A stretch of DNA of 11,513 nucleotides from Stramenopiles sp. TOSAG23-2 (GCA_900128395.1 LT649924.1:1-11513); one strand, 5' to 3'; positions 1 through 7,174 are shown, numbered from the stretch's first letter. A program made the numbers and translations. The notes: generated by a model from the letters alone, not told the origin.

Positions 1-2
1 GT

Positions 3-1925
3 ATCATATACATGGAAAACGTTGTGTTTCAAGGCAACACTGCGACAAATGCAAATGGTGGTGCGATATATTTTCATATAGCAGATGGTGATTGCGGTCT
101 ATTCAGTAATAAGATGGTAAATCAATCGACTATTTTAAAAAATAATGTTATTTTTTATGATAATGTTGCAAAATATGCAGGCGGTGCAATCTTCGCTGAA
201 TGGTGCAATATACCCAATGTTGGGATTGTGTTGCCATATCGTTTTGAACAAGATGACAACAACAACAACAACAACTTTGACATAGCAGTAAAACCAATCT
301 TTAATGGTGGAAATCGATTGACGTTTTCCAAAGGTTATGGTCCAAATAATGCAAGTATGGGTGTTAGACTTGTGAAAAAGAAAATGCCAACAAACGTGAA
401 ATTGAACAAACCGGTAACCTTTCAAATATATGTACATGATATATTTGGCCATGTTGTTACAAATACACCAAATGTACCAGATTTTGAAATCATTTATGAC
501 AATGCAGACCTAAATAAAGAGTTAAATAAATACCAACCAACTATTCGAGATGGTATTATAACATTGCATCAAACCATTGGGAATAGTGGCGATGCAAACA
601 CTCTGTCAACGTTAGAACCAGATATGAATATACAATTAAATATTTCATTAATTCAAGTCGATTCATCTTCGTCAAACAAAGTTACATCAACGATTCATGC
701 TCCGACTAAGTTTGTAGTCTTTCGGTTGACACACATGTTTCGTATATCTGCATGTGATAAAGGTTTTGAATGGAATGATGTGACCAGAAAATGTTTAGTT
801 GTTACTGATATTTCGCTTGTTGTTATTTTTGGAATGTTATTTGGATTGTGTTTATTAGTCTTTATTTTCATTTATGTGTCGAAAGAAAATAAAGAGTCAA
901 ATAAGAATAGCTTGCATCAAAAATCGAAGAAAATATACTTGGCGGTCCAGAAAAAATTAAAAGATAAATATTTTATGGAAATATTAATGTTAGTAAAAGG
1001 AATTGTAGGTTCTGCTGGGGCATTATCATTGGAATGGGGAAGTTACCTGTCTATATTTGAAGCCCCAAACGCGACAATAGAACTATATGGTCGATTTAAA
1101 TATCCGTTTTTAATTTGTTTAATTCTTTCAACAATAGTGAGTATATTTACGATTTTCGAATATTTCTTAATTGTTAAAAATAAAGTAGATAATATGAGAA
1201 ACGGAATACAAGTTAGTGAACATCTTATTGTTGGGAGAGGAAGAAGAAGGACCAGAAAACGGGCGGGCACTTATGACAACGGTCAAAAAGCTGCATCGGG
1301 CGATCTGCACGTAAATTTAGTTCATTTGACCTCAAAAATTAAACGTAGCATATTGGAAATTGCAAATTTAATTTTTCGTCGATTGCCGTTTCTTTCTGTG
1401 AAAATTTTAGTATTCTTTGAGATTGTTGAGAAATCATCAAATACACGGTGGTTATGTACGGACATTTTTATGTGCGATATGTGCCAAGTTGGAGTTGATG
1501 ATGAAGTAGTAGGAGCATCGTTATCCTCAACACATGGAGTAGACTGTGATATCAATGGTAGACAAATCCATCCATTATTATTTGGGAGTATTTTTCTTTC
1601 CACTTTTCAAGTTGGATTTGCATCAAGAGCAATTTTTATTGCATTTCAAACAAATTCAAAATTAAAATTAGTGAAAAAAAACATAGAATTAGTTAAGGTA
1701 CAAAGACGTTTATCGATAGCAGCTGGTATTGGTAAAAGTGAGATGGAAGCAATGGTATTTCACGACGATGCGGACGAGCAGGATGGTGAAGAATCTCGTA
1801 ACAATTTGAAGCAAGGTGTAAAGAAGCAAGCCAGACAAGCAGATTTATCTGGAGTAATAGAAATGCATTTAGATATAAATAATAATACAGGGCTTACGGA
1901 AAATCCAATGGTTTGTAAAAGTTAA
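3..1925 (+). CDS. Pmp-repeat beta-helix membrane protein, C-terminal part (5' end outside window)
   Basis: The frame is open to the left edge of the window, so the ATG at 12 is probably internal; residues are numbered from it. Two polymorphic-membrane-protein type repeats are visible, each an F-x-x-N motif followed by GGAI (residues 6-20 and 48-61), typical of right-handed beta-helices. A hexa-Asn run follows (83-88), then a beta-rich region (about 100-240) and a CDKGFEWNDVTRKC cysteine pair (248-261). A strong membrane helix spans about 265-288, and further hydrophobic stretches lie at about 325-348, 362-388, 455-473 and 521-547, so the C-terminal half may be polytopic. Between them are a basic RGRRRTRKR segment (409-417) and a C-x5-C-x2-C cluster (C482, C488, C491). 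The tail is acidic (585-594) and probably cytoplasmic. Likely role: cell-surface adhesion or sensing, inferred from architecture only. Stop TAA at 1923-1925. The gene is convergent with the next one, 136 bp away. Confidence is high for coding and moderate for the family. Confidence 0.8.
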   Translation: MIYMENVVFQGNTATNANGGAIYFHIADGDCGLFSNKMVNQSTILKNNVIFYDNVAKYAGGAIFAEWCNIPNVGIVLPYRFEQDDNNNNNNFDIAVKPIFNGGNRLTFSKGYGPNNASMGVRLVKKKMPTNVKLNKPVTFQIYVHDIFGHVVTNTPNVPDFEIIYDNADLNKELNKYQPTIRDGIITLHQTIGNSGDANTLSTLEPDMNIQLNISLIQVDSSSSNKVTSTIHAPTKFVVFRLTHMFRISACDKGFEWNDVTRKCLVVTDISLVVIFGMLFGLCLLVFIFIYVSKENKESNKNSLHQKSKKIYLAVQKKLKDKYFMEILMLVKGIVGSAGALSLEWGSYLSIFEAPNATIELYGRFKYPFLICLILSTIVSIFTIFEYFLIVKNKVDNMRNGIQVSEHLIVGRGRRRTRKRAGTYDNGQKAASGDLHVNLVHLTSKIKRSILEIANLIFRRLPFLSVKILVFFEIVEKSSNTRWLCTDIFMCDMCQVGVDDEVVGASLSSTHGVDCDINGRQIHPLLFGSIFLSTFQVGFASRAIFIAFQTNSKLKLVKKNIELVKVQRRLSIAAGIGKSEMEAMVFHDDADEQDGEESRNNLKQGVKKQARQADLSGVIEMHLDINNNTGLTENPMVCKS

Positions 1926-1978
1926 AAAAATAGATTAAATGTAAAAGTAAAAAAATATAAAAAAAGCATATTGTAATT

Positions 1979-1984
1979 AATAAA
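1979..1984 (+). terminator. Candidate poly(A) signal AATAAA of the Pmp-repeat gene
   Basis: A canonical AATAAA lies 54 nt after the stop codon, and a second copy is at 2020-2025. Either could direct 3' end formation. Chance matches are common in DNA this AT-rich, so this is tentative. Confidence 0.4.
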
Positions 1985-2061
1985 TACCCATATCATACTG
2001 TATTTTTCGTAAAAATCTCAATAAAATCATTAGTGTATCTAGAGAAAATTAATTTTAGCTC

Positions 2062-4047
2062 TCACAAACGCGAAACCATCATATCATTAGTATCACCTTC
2101 TGTAGGTGTAAAATTTAATACAATATCACTACTGCCATTACTATAAAGATTCACAATTGTATTCATTACCTTGATAATCATTTCACAGACATACTCAGCT
2201 TCTTCTTTTGTTAGTACAATTGGATTTAGTAACAATCCATTCTCCGTAGTATTAATTGCAATTCGTGGTGTATTATCTAAATTAGCCAAACGATATGCTA
2301 AATATGAGCCAGGAGATGTAGGCATAATTTTCATTGGAGATCCATGATTAACACCATCACCATACAAGTTATTGTTATTATTTACATTTGTATGATCCAA
2401 GTTAAATTTAAAATGATTTAAATTGATAAAAATTAATTGATGCATATTTGGTTGAATATCTGTCATGTGCATCTCAAAACCAGTATTTACATTCAACTGA
2501 ATATATTTATTTAACAATTTATTTTCGGATTTGTTTAACAGCAAATTCATTTTTTCTATAAAAAATGTTGTAATCGCATTCACATTTTCCGGGTAATCAC
2601 CATCCTTCTTCAAAAACTCTTCCAATGCTGCAACTAAACCCACAATGCTTTCTTTACTAGTTTTCATCGGCCTCCCCACAGTTGTCTCATTTGGACATGC
2701 ATTTGCTCTTGATGCATTTATTAACCATGTCTTTCCAATCATAAAACCCGACGATTGTGGTCCACGAAGCATTTTCCCACCAGAAAATAAAACACAATCA
2801 ACATTATATTTATTTGTAAATATGTTTAAATTTGATACAGGTGGTAATCTTGCAGCAGCATCTACTATGACTGGGATATTTTTAATATATTGATTGTTAT
2901 GACATATTTGAACGACCTTATCAATTGATAATATATTTTTGCCACCACCACTAAAATATACAAATCCACAAATCATTTTTTTATATTTTTTAATAGCATT
3001 TATTAAATCCATTTCTGTCATTGGTTGCTTTACAGTACCAATTTCTAATATTTTTGCGCCAGTCAGTTCCATCGATTGGTTCCACCTTGTATCTGAACCA
3101 CCATCAATCAAAATTATATTATTTCTACTATGTTTCATCATATACAATTTTGGCAATGTTTTTATGATTTCAATATCATAACCATTTTCTTTACTTTCAT
3201 CTCGTGCTAAGCAACTTGCAACACTAAGTGCTAATCCGGCACTAGCACCAGTGGTAACATGAGCATCATATTCATTTGACGGATGAATATTACATAATGC
3301 TTTGATTTTCTCACCTGCTGCTACTAACAGCTCATTTAAATCAACAAATTTATTGGAAACTTCATACATAGCTTGTATGGCTTTTGGATGCAAGCGTGAA
3401 CCACCAAGTGAAGTAAAATGTCCACAGCAATTGACAACACTGTCGACCATTATCATGGAAGAAGATGCCAGTGCTGGTGAATTCAACGATGTATTATTTG
3501 TATTAGTATTCGTAGTATCATTGTTAATCTCATGATTCTCATCATCTGTTAAATAAAACTCAACAACAAGCTCAATTTCTACAGGTGTATGCATTGGTAA
3601 ACTGCCAACACCAATGGCTGAACGGACACCAACGCCATTTTCAGGTCCAAAAATTTCTTTCATCAATTCAGAATATCCATTTGCGACTGTAATTTGTTCG
3701 CTAAAATCTGGTATACAATTTACCATAACTAATGATTTAATAATTCTTTTTACACGATTCAACGTTCCATATTTATTTCTTAGTGTTGCCAATATACTTA
3801 GTCCAGTTTGCCTAGATGCAACGACAGCTTCATCTATTGACATATTTTTACCAACTTTACCTTTCATGAAAGATTTATCTGATAACATTGGTCCATGCCC
3901 AGAAACATATGAAATCACAGAAGTATGATTATTTAATGGACTAACATCAATAGTTGGTCGATAAACTCCAAATGGTTCAGGTGGTAGTGGTAATTCCAAT
4001 CCATGCTTTGTTAAATAATTCTTTAAATTCCTTTCAGCTGTTGTCAT
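2062..4047 (-). CDS. RidA/YjgF-domain - SelA-like PLP-dependent enzyme fusion protein
   Basis: 661 residues in two enzyme modules. Residues about 1-165 match the roughly 150-residue RidA/YjgF subgroup (YjgF_endoribonuc type): LELPLPPEPFGVY near the start, the SGHGP motif (49-53), GKVG (63-66), and a C-terminal VRSAIGVGSLP whose Arg142 aligns with the catalytic arginine of RidA deaminases. A Thr/Asn/Ser-rich linker spans about 168-197. Residues about 200-635 match the SelA-like PLP fold (selenocysteine synthase / D-glucosaminate-6-phosphate ammonia-lyase superfamily): TGASAG (266-271), VDAAA with Asp396 expected to contact the PLP ring nitrogen, FSGGK with Lys425 as the expected Schiff-base lysine, RGPQSSG (428-434), GRPMK (458-462) and PRIAINT (594-600). 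PLP lyases release enamines/imines that RidA hydrolyses to ketoacid and ammonia, so the fusion suggests substrate handover; the substrate is unknown. No targeting peptide is seen, so it is probably cytosolic. ATG 4047 is the first in frame after a stop and has A at -3. Both key residues are intact, and the fold assignments are strong. Confidence 0.92.
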   Translation of the reverse strand: MTTAERNLKNYLTKHGLELPLPPEPFGVYRPTIDVSPLNNHTSVISYVSGHGPMLSDKSFMKGKVGKNMSIDEAVVASRQTGLSILATLRNKYGTLNRVKRIIKSLVMVNCIPDFSEQITVANGYSELMKEIFGPENGVGVRSAIGVGSLPMHTPVEIELVVEFYLTDDENHEINNDTTNTNTNNTSLNSPALASSSMIMVDSVVNCCGHFTSLGGSRLHPKAIQAMYEVSNKFVDLNELLVAAGEKIKALCNIHPSNEYDAHVTTGASAGLALSVASCLARDESKENGYDIEIIKTLPKLYMMKHSRNNIILIDGGSDTRWNQSMELTGAKILEIGTVKQPMTEMDLINAIKKYKKMICGFVYFSGGGKNILSIDKVVQICHNNQYIKNIPVIVDAAARLPPVSNLNIFTNKYNVDCVLFSGGKMLRGPQSSGFMIGKTWLINASRANACPNETTVGRPMKTSKESIVGLVAALEEFLKKDGDYPENVNAITTFFIEKMNLLLNKSENKLLNKYIQLNVNTGFEMHMTDIQPNMHQLIFINLNHFKFNLDHTNVNNNNNLYGDGVNHGSPMKIMPTSPGSYLAYRLANLDNTPRIAINTTENGLLLNPIVLTKEEAEYVCEMIIKVMNTIVNLYSNGSSDIVLNFTPTEGDTNDMMVSRL

Positions 4048-4098
4048 TTTGCTTTAAGAAAGTATTGTTTCATATACCATTGTAAATGTTTTCTTTTC

Positions 4099-4106
4099 AT
4101 TTTATA
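4099..4106 (-). promoter_or_regulatory. Candidate TATA box of the RidA-PLP fusion gene
   Basis: The minus strand reads TATAAAAT, with its first base 59 bp before the ATG at 4047. Initiation about 30 bp downstream would give a leader of roughly 30 nt. Spacing matches the boxes of the other genes here. The match is good, but the surrounding DNA is AT-rich. Confidence 0.45.
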
Positions 4107-4219
4107 ATATTGTACCTCTTGTATCTTATATATTTTTGTAATCATTCCTACCTGAAAAAAAAGAATTATATTATACGCGTGCGTCTATAATATATATTAA
4201 TAATATTTATTATGAATAA

Positions 4220-4237
4220 CCCCTCCCCACTCCCCCC
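4220..4237. promoter_or_regulatory. C-rich (minus-strand G-rich) tract in the divergent promoter
   Basis: The plus strand reads CCCCTCCCCACTCCCCCC in the middle of AT-rich DNA between two divergent genes. It could bind a zinc-finger or other C-rich-element factor acting on both genes. On the minus strand it forms three runs of at least four G, one short of a canonical four-run quadruplex. The regulatory role is inferred from position and composition only. Confidence 0.35.
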
Positions 4238-4346
4238 ATCTAGATAAGAATATATAGAACCAAAACAAATATTTCAGGTTGAAAAAATAACGTTCGTATT
4301 GTAAAGAACAATATTTATGATTAGAAAGAAAAGTTAAAAGAAAATT

Positions 4347-4354
4347 TATAAAAG
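4347..4354 (+). promoter_or_regulatory. Candidate TATA box of the GH27 gene
   Basis: TATAAAAG, a consensus TATA box, begins 53 bp before the ATG at 4400. Initiation about 30 bp downstream predicts a leader of roughly 20 nt. This is the best single core-promoter match in the window. Confidence 0.5.
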
Positions 4355-4399
4355 TATAGAATATAAATAATATAATATTTTGAAAAAAATAAAAATATA

Positions 4400-5716
4400 A
4401 TGCATCAATTATATTTTTTTAATTATAATAATAGGAATAATAATAATGTTCTATCAATATTTAATGTAATCATTTTCACAACTATGTTTCTTCTTATTTC
4501 CATGCCACCATCGACAAATGCATTGGATAACGGCGTGGGGAGAACACCGCCATTAGGATGGAATACATGGAAAACATGCGGGGAGAAGACATGTGGTCAT
4601 GATATATGTAATGAAGCAGAAATAAAATCAGTTGCAATAGCTATGAAAAATAATGGAATGTATGAGTTGGGATATAATTATGTAAATTTAGATGATTGCT
4701 GGGCATATCCACGGGACCCCAAAACACAACAATTAACTTGGGATCCATCACGCTTTCCAGATGGCTTGCCAAATTTAATTAAATGGCTTCATGGTGAAGG
4801 ATTTAAATTTGGTTTATATACCAGTGCTGGGAATGTCACATGTTCAAGTGGTGGTCGAACAATGCCTATACCTGGTTCAAAAGGACATTATGAACTTGAT
4901 GCAAAAACATTTGCTGAATGGGAAGTTGATTACGTAAAGCTTGATTGGTGTGGTGATATTAAAAAAGATTTAAAAGCTGGTAAACAAGCGCATTTGGACT
5001 TTGCAAAAGCAATGAATGAAAGCAAACGTGAAATGTTTTTAGAAGTTGTTGCTGGTTACTTTTTCCTATGGGGTGATGTTCCATCCGTTGCAAATAGTTG
5101 GAGATTTTGTACGGATCATCATGATGAATGGAAAAGTTCAAGTGTTCAATTAACCTGTCGTATTGATCAGAAGAAAAGTGTTTTGGGTAAACCTGGTGCA
5201 TGGCCATATATGGATTTCTTATTGACAGGTGGTGAAGGATGTAGTAAAAATGGTGTAATACATCCACATTGTCCAGGTCAAACAGATGATGAATATCGTA
5301 CAACATTTGCATTATGGTCAATCTCCCAATCACCGATGATAGTTGCGACGGATGTTCGGAATTTCACAGGTGCTATGTCAGAAACTATTTTAAATAAAGA
5401 TATTATCAAATTGCATCAATCAACTGAAACGCCACCAGGCGGTCATATTAAATATTGGGAATGTTCCGAATTATTAAGTTGTGAAGTATGGGGTAGAAAA
5501 ATAAATGCAAATGGTACGTCATGGATGGTAGCACTTGTTAATCGTGGTAAGAAATCGCATAAGATTACTGTGAAATGGTCTGATTTAGGTTTGAGTAATG
5601 ATGAAAATGGTAATATATATGATGTTTGGGGTCAAGCAAAAATTGGTAGTGCAAAAGGTAGTTATACTTCAGAAGTTGCATCACATGGTACAACGTTAAT
5701 ACGAGTTGATGTTTAA
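4400..5716 (+). CDS. Secreted GH27 glycoside hydrolase (alpha-galactosidase family)
   Basis: 438 residues, close to the usual length of GH27 alpha-galactosidases, which release terminal alpha-linked galactose (or GalNAc) with retention. An Asn-rich start is followed by a hydrophobic core (about 17-34) and a probable signal cleavage after STNA (A41), so the enzyme is likely secreted or lysosomal/vacuolar. The mature protein opens with the family signature GRTPPLGWNTW (47-57). LDDCW (97-101) supplies the substrate-binding aspartate pair. YVKLDWC (178-184) carries the predicted nucleophile Asp182, and WRFCTDHHDEWKS (234-246) carries the predicted acid/base Asp239, by alignment with human alpha-galactosidase A D170 and D231. 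CPGQTDDEYRTTFALWSISQSP (291-312) and a C-terminal beta domain complete the fold. The loop LEVVAGYFFLW (214-224) replaces the CEWP/CEWG-type loop, so galactose versus GalNAc specificity cannot be read off. ATG 4400 gives the only complete signal peptide and has A at -3. Stop TAA at 5714-5716. Confidence 0.95.
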   Translation: MHQLYFFNYNNRNNNNVLSIFNVIIFTTMFLLISMPPSTNALDNGVGRTPPLGWNTWKTCGEKTCGHDICNEAEIKSVAIAMKNNGMYELGYNYVNLDDCWAYPRDPKTQQLTWDPSRFPDGLPNLIKWLHGEGFKFGLYTSAGNVTCSSGGRTMPIPGSKGHYELDAKTFAEWEVDYVKLDWCGDIKKDLKAGKQAHLDFAKAMNESKREMFLEVVAGYFFLWGDVPSVANSWRFCTDHHDEWKSSSVQLTCRIDQKKSVLGKPGAWPYMDFLLTGGEGCSKNGVIHPHCPGQTDDEYRTTFALWSISQSPMIVATDVRNFTGAMSETILNKDIIKLHQSTETPPGGHIKYWECSELLSCEVWGRKINANGTSWMVALVNRGKKSHKITVKWSDLGLSNDENGNIYDVWGQAKIGSAKGSYTSEVASHGTTLIRVDV

Positions 5717-6017
5717 AAAAACTTTTTATTATTACGTAGTAAACTTCGCCTTTTATAGTTATAATCATTGATAGTTGGGTTTCACTCAATTCATCAACGG
5801 AGATTAAATGTTCTGGAAAATTTGAAATGGTACACGTTGGATCTGTTGCTTTTACTACGACACTTTTTTTTAGTATGTGTTATTCTTTTCTTTTTTTACT
5901 CTTTTTATTCACACATGGTGTTTGGTAGATCTACTAGACCAATTTTTACTATACACATAGATTCTTGTTACTGCTCCTTTAAATTTCTAAAATTAGTTCG
6001 ATTGCAAATAATCAAAT
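5717..6017. other. Convergent intergenic region, 3' flanks of the GH27 and CCCH genes
   Basis: These 301 bp lie between two converging stop codons. The plus strand is T-rich. TTACGTAGTAAA occurs at 5732-5743, and nine bases of it recur inverted at 5851-5859. A minus-strand AATAAA is at 5904-5909. No convincing protein or RNA gene is present; the long plus-strand frame starting at 5768 runs antisense into the CCCH gene and looks spurious. Confidence 0.55.
5904..5909 (-). terminator. Candidate poly(A) signal AATAAA of the CCCH gene
   Basis: The minus strand reads AATAAA about 108 nt after the CCCH gene's stop codon. A further copy is at 5725-5730 but is far away. Tentative because such hexamers are frequent in AT-rich DNA. 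Confidence 0.35.
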
Positions 6018-6446
6018 TTATTCAGCTTGTTCTGGATGTTTACGCCAACATTCATCACCATAACGACACTTACCAGCCAAATAATTATTGCAAACTTCTT
6101 GGTTTTTTTCATTTATTTGTTCCTCTGTTAATGGCTTTCTTTGACGACGTCTACGACTTTTCTTTTTCGGAGTACCATCATCAGCATCAGCTTTTGGTTT
6201 CTTTTCACGTGGTTTCATGTTACCATCGGCATCAAAGCGATCGTCATCATCGCCATGTTTGAAACGACAACGATCACCGAAAGTGCATTCACCATTTTCT
6301 TGCCAGTTGAAGCAAGGACCACGTGGTGGATTTGGTATCTCTTCTCCTTCCGAATGTTCATATTTGCATTCGTCACCATAGCGACATTTACCTTTATTAC
6401 GAAATGCACGGCATATTTCGACTGCTTCTGCTTTTGCTTCGCTCAT
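6018..6446 (-). CDS. Small triple CCCH zinc-finger protein, probably RNA-binding
   Basis: 142 residues containing three CCCH fingers: C12-x8-C21-x5-C27-x3-H31, C45-x8-C54-x5-C60-x3-H64, and C119-x7-C127-x5-C133-x3-H137. Each has the aromatic/glycine pattern typical of RNA-binding CCCH fingers (CRYGDEC, CTFGDRC, CRYGDEC). Fingers 1 and 2 are separated by a short linker. Fingers 2 and 3 are separated by an acidic patch (DDDDRFDAD, 66-74) and a very basic stretch (KKKSRRRRQRK, 94-104) that could add RNA affinity or serve as a nuclear localisation signal. The family usually binds single-stranded RNA in mRNA processing, stability or translation; the target is unknown. Start ATG 6446 has A at -3, and no other domain is visible. 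Stop TAA. The gene is divergent from the next one, 780 bp away. Confidence 0.93.
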   Translation of the reverse strand: MSEAKAEAVEICRAFRNKGKCRYGDECKYEHSEGEEIPNPPRGPCFNWQENGECTFGDRCRFKHGDDDDRFDADGNMKPREKKPKADADDGTPKKKSRRRRQRKPLTEEQINEKNQEVCNNYLAGKCRYGDECWRKHPEQAE

Positions 6447-6488
6447 CTTTTGTTTTCACTTTCGATTTAGTTATATAAATAATTTAAA

Positions 6489-6497
6489 ATTTTAATA
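6489..6497 (-). promoter_or_regulatory. Candidate TATA-like box of the CCCH gene
   Basis: The minus strand reads TATTAAAAT, with its first base 51 bp before the ATG at 6446. A closer TATATAA at 6471-6477 would leave almost no leader, so the farther element is preferred. Weak consensus. Confidence 0.3.
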
Positions 6498-7045
6498 TTT
6501 GTTTGTTTAGTTACATCTATCTCTCTATCTCTCTGTCTCTATATTCTGTATAATATGTGTATATATATTTCTGTACAGTAGTATATGTATGGTATGTGTA
6601 TTATGGTTGATGATCGTATTTATTTAAAAAAAAACTAAAAAAAGAGTTTCTAGTTTTAAGGGTATGATATCTATAATATCTATAAATTGGATAAGATTCG
6701 TATTTACTGATGCGTTACGTAACTGTGTATAAATACATAGTATACATTATGTCACATATTTCCTTAATCGTTTACAGAAGGTGACGATACATTTTAACAT
6801 GCCATCAGTTGAACAAAAAAAAGTCTGTGGAATATTAATACAAATTTCCTCGGCTGGTCTTATAGTCTCGGCGTCTCTCTCTCGCGCGCCTCTTTTTTTC
6901 TTGCACTCTTCTTCTAGTGATGTGCTGATGATGTTCTGATGCTCAAGTTTCTTTTTTCTGTGTTTAGGTTAGCAGGTGAATACCATTATGTCAGAGAACA
7001 TTCACCACTCCTCTCCGTGATGATATATATCAATCAGGTCCATTC

Positions 7046-7069
7046 AAATTGCTAAATTGCTAAATTGCT
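7046..7069 (+). repeat. Tandem repeat, 3 x AAATTGCT
   Basis: Three perfect head-to-tail copies of the 8-mer AAATTGCT lie about 160 bp upstream of the Ser/Pro-rich gene. They could be clustered factor sites or a small slippage repeat. Confidence 0.8.
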
Positions 7070-7131
7070 ACATGTAGCTGTACATTTTGATTCATTTGAT
7101 CCAAATCATCTACACCTCTCATCTCTCATCA

Positions 7132-7157
7132 GTGTGTGTGCGCGCGTGTATGTGTGT
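7132..7157. repeat. Alternating purine-pyrimidine (GT/GC) tract, Z-DNA-prone
   Basis: All 26 bases alternate purine and pyrimidine, mostly GT steps with a central GCGCGCG core. Such tracts can adopt Z-DNA under negative supercoiling. It ends 69 bp before the ATG at 7227 and 17 bp before the candidate TATA box, so it may shape the promoter, or it may simply be a microsatellite. Confidence 0.7.
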
Positions 7158-7174
7158 TATATTACAATCGAATT

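Larger units (their letters stand above)
4048..4399. promoter_or_regulatory. Divergent intergenic region between the RidA-PLP fusion and the GH27 gene
   Basis: These 352 bp separate two divergently transcribed genes, so both promoters must lie here or overlap. The region is very AT-rich apart from a C-rich tract at 4220-4237. TATA-like boxes occur at 4099-4106 (-) and 4347-4354 (+). Short minus-strand ORFs precede the fusion gene, the longest at 4044-4145. I see no RNA gene and no protein gene of convincing length. Confidence 0.6.

Noticed and set aside
135-452. Minus-strand 105-codon open frame
   Set aside because: Antisense to the Pmp-repeat gene; its Val run is the complement of the AAC repeat.
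4152-4163. Minus-strand polypyrimidine plus CAG, resembling a 3' splice site before the fusion gene
   Set aside because: No matching donor or upstream coding exon was found, and the gene has its own ATG and TATA-like box downstream of this point.
4220-4237. G-quadruplex on the minus strand
   Set aside because: Only three separate G runs are present; a canonical four-run quadruplex is not possible without splitting the six-G run with no loop.
4959-5333. Minus-strand 124-codon open frame
   Set aside because: Entirely antisense to the catalytic core of the well-supported GH27 gene.
5742-5760. U5 snRNA loop I-like word CGCCTTTTAT with AACT/AGTT arms
   Set aside because: Only a 4-bp arm is convincing, one base of the usual GCCTTTTAC loop differs, there is no clear downstream Sm site plus hairpin, and it sits about 30 bases after the GH27 stop codon, leaving no room for the 5' stem.
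5768-6262. Plus-strand 164-codon open frame
   Set aside because: About half of it is antisense to the CCCH gene, it starts in T-rich 3' flank, and its His/Phe/Tyr-rich translation looks like a reverse-strand artefact.
6948-6967. Plus-strand pyrimidine tract ending in TTTAG, resembling a 3' splice site
   Set aside because: In-frame stops and short upstream ORFs lie between it and the Ser/Pro-rich gene, so no spliced coding exon could be supported.
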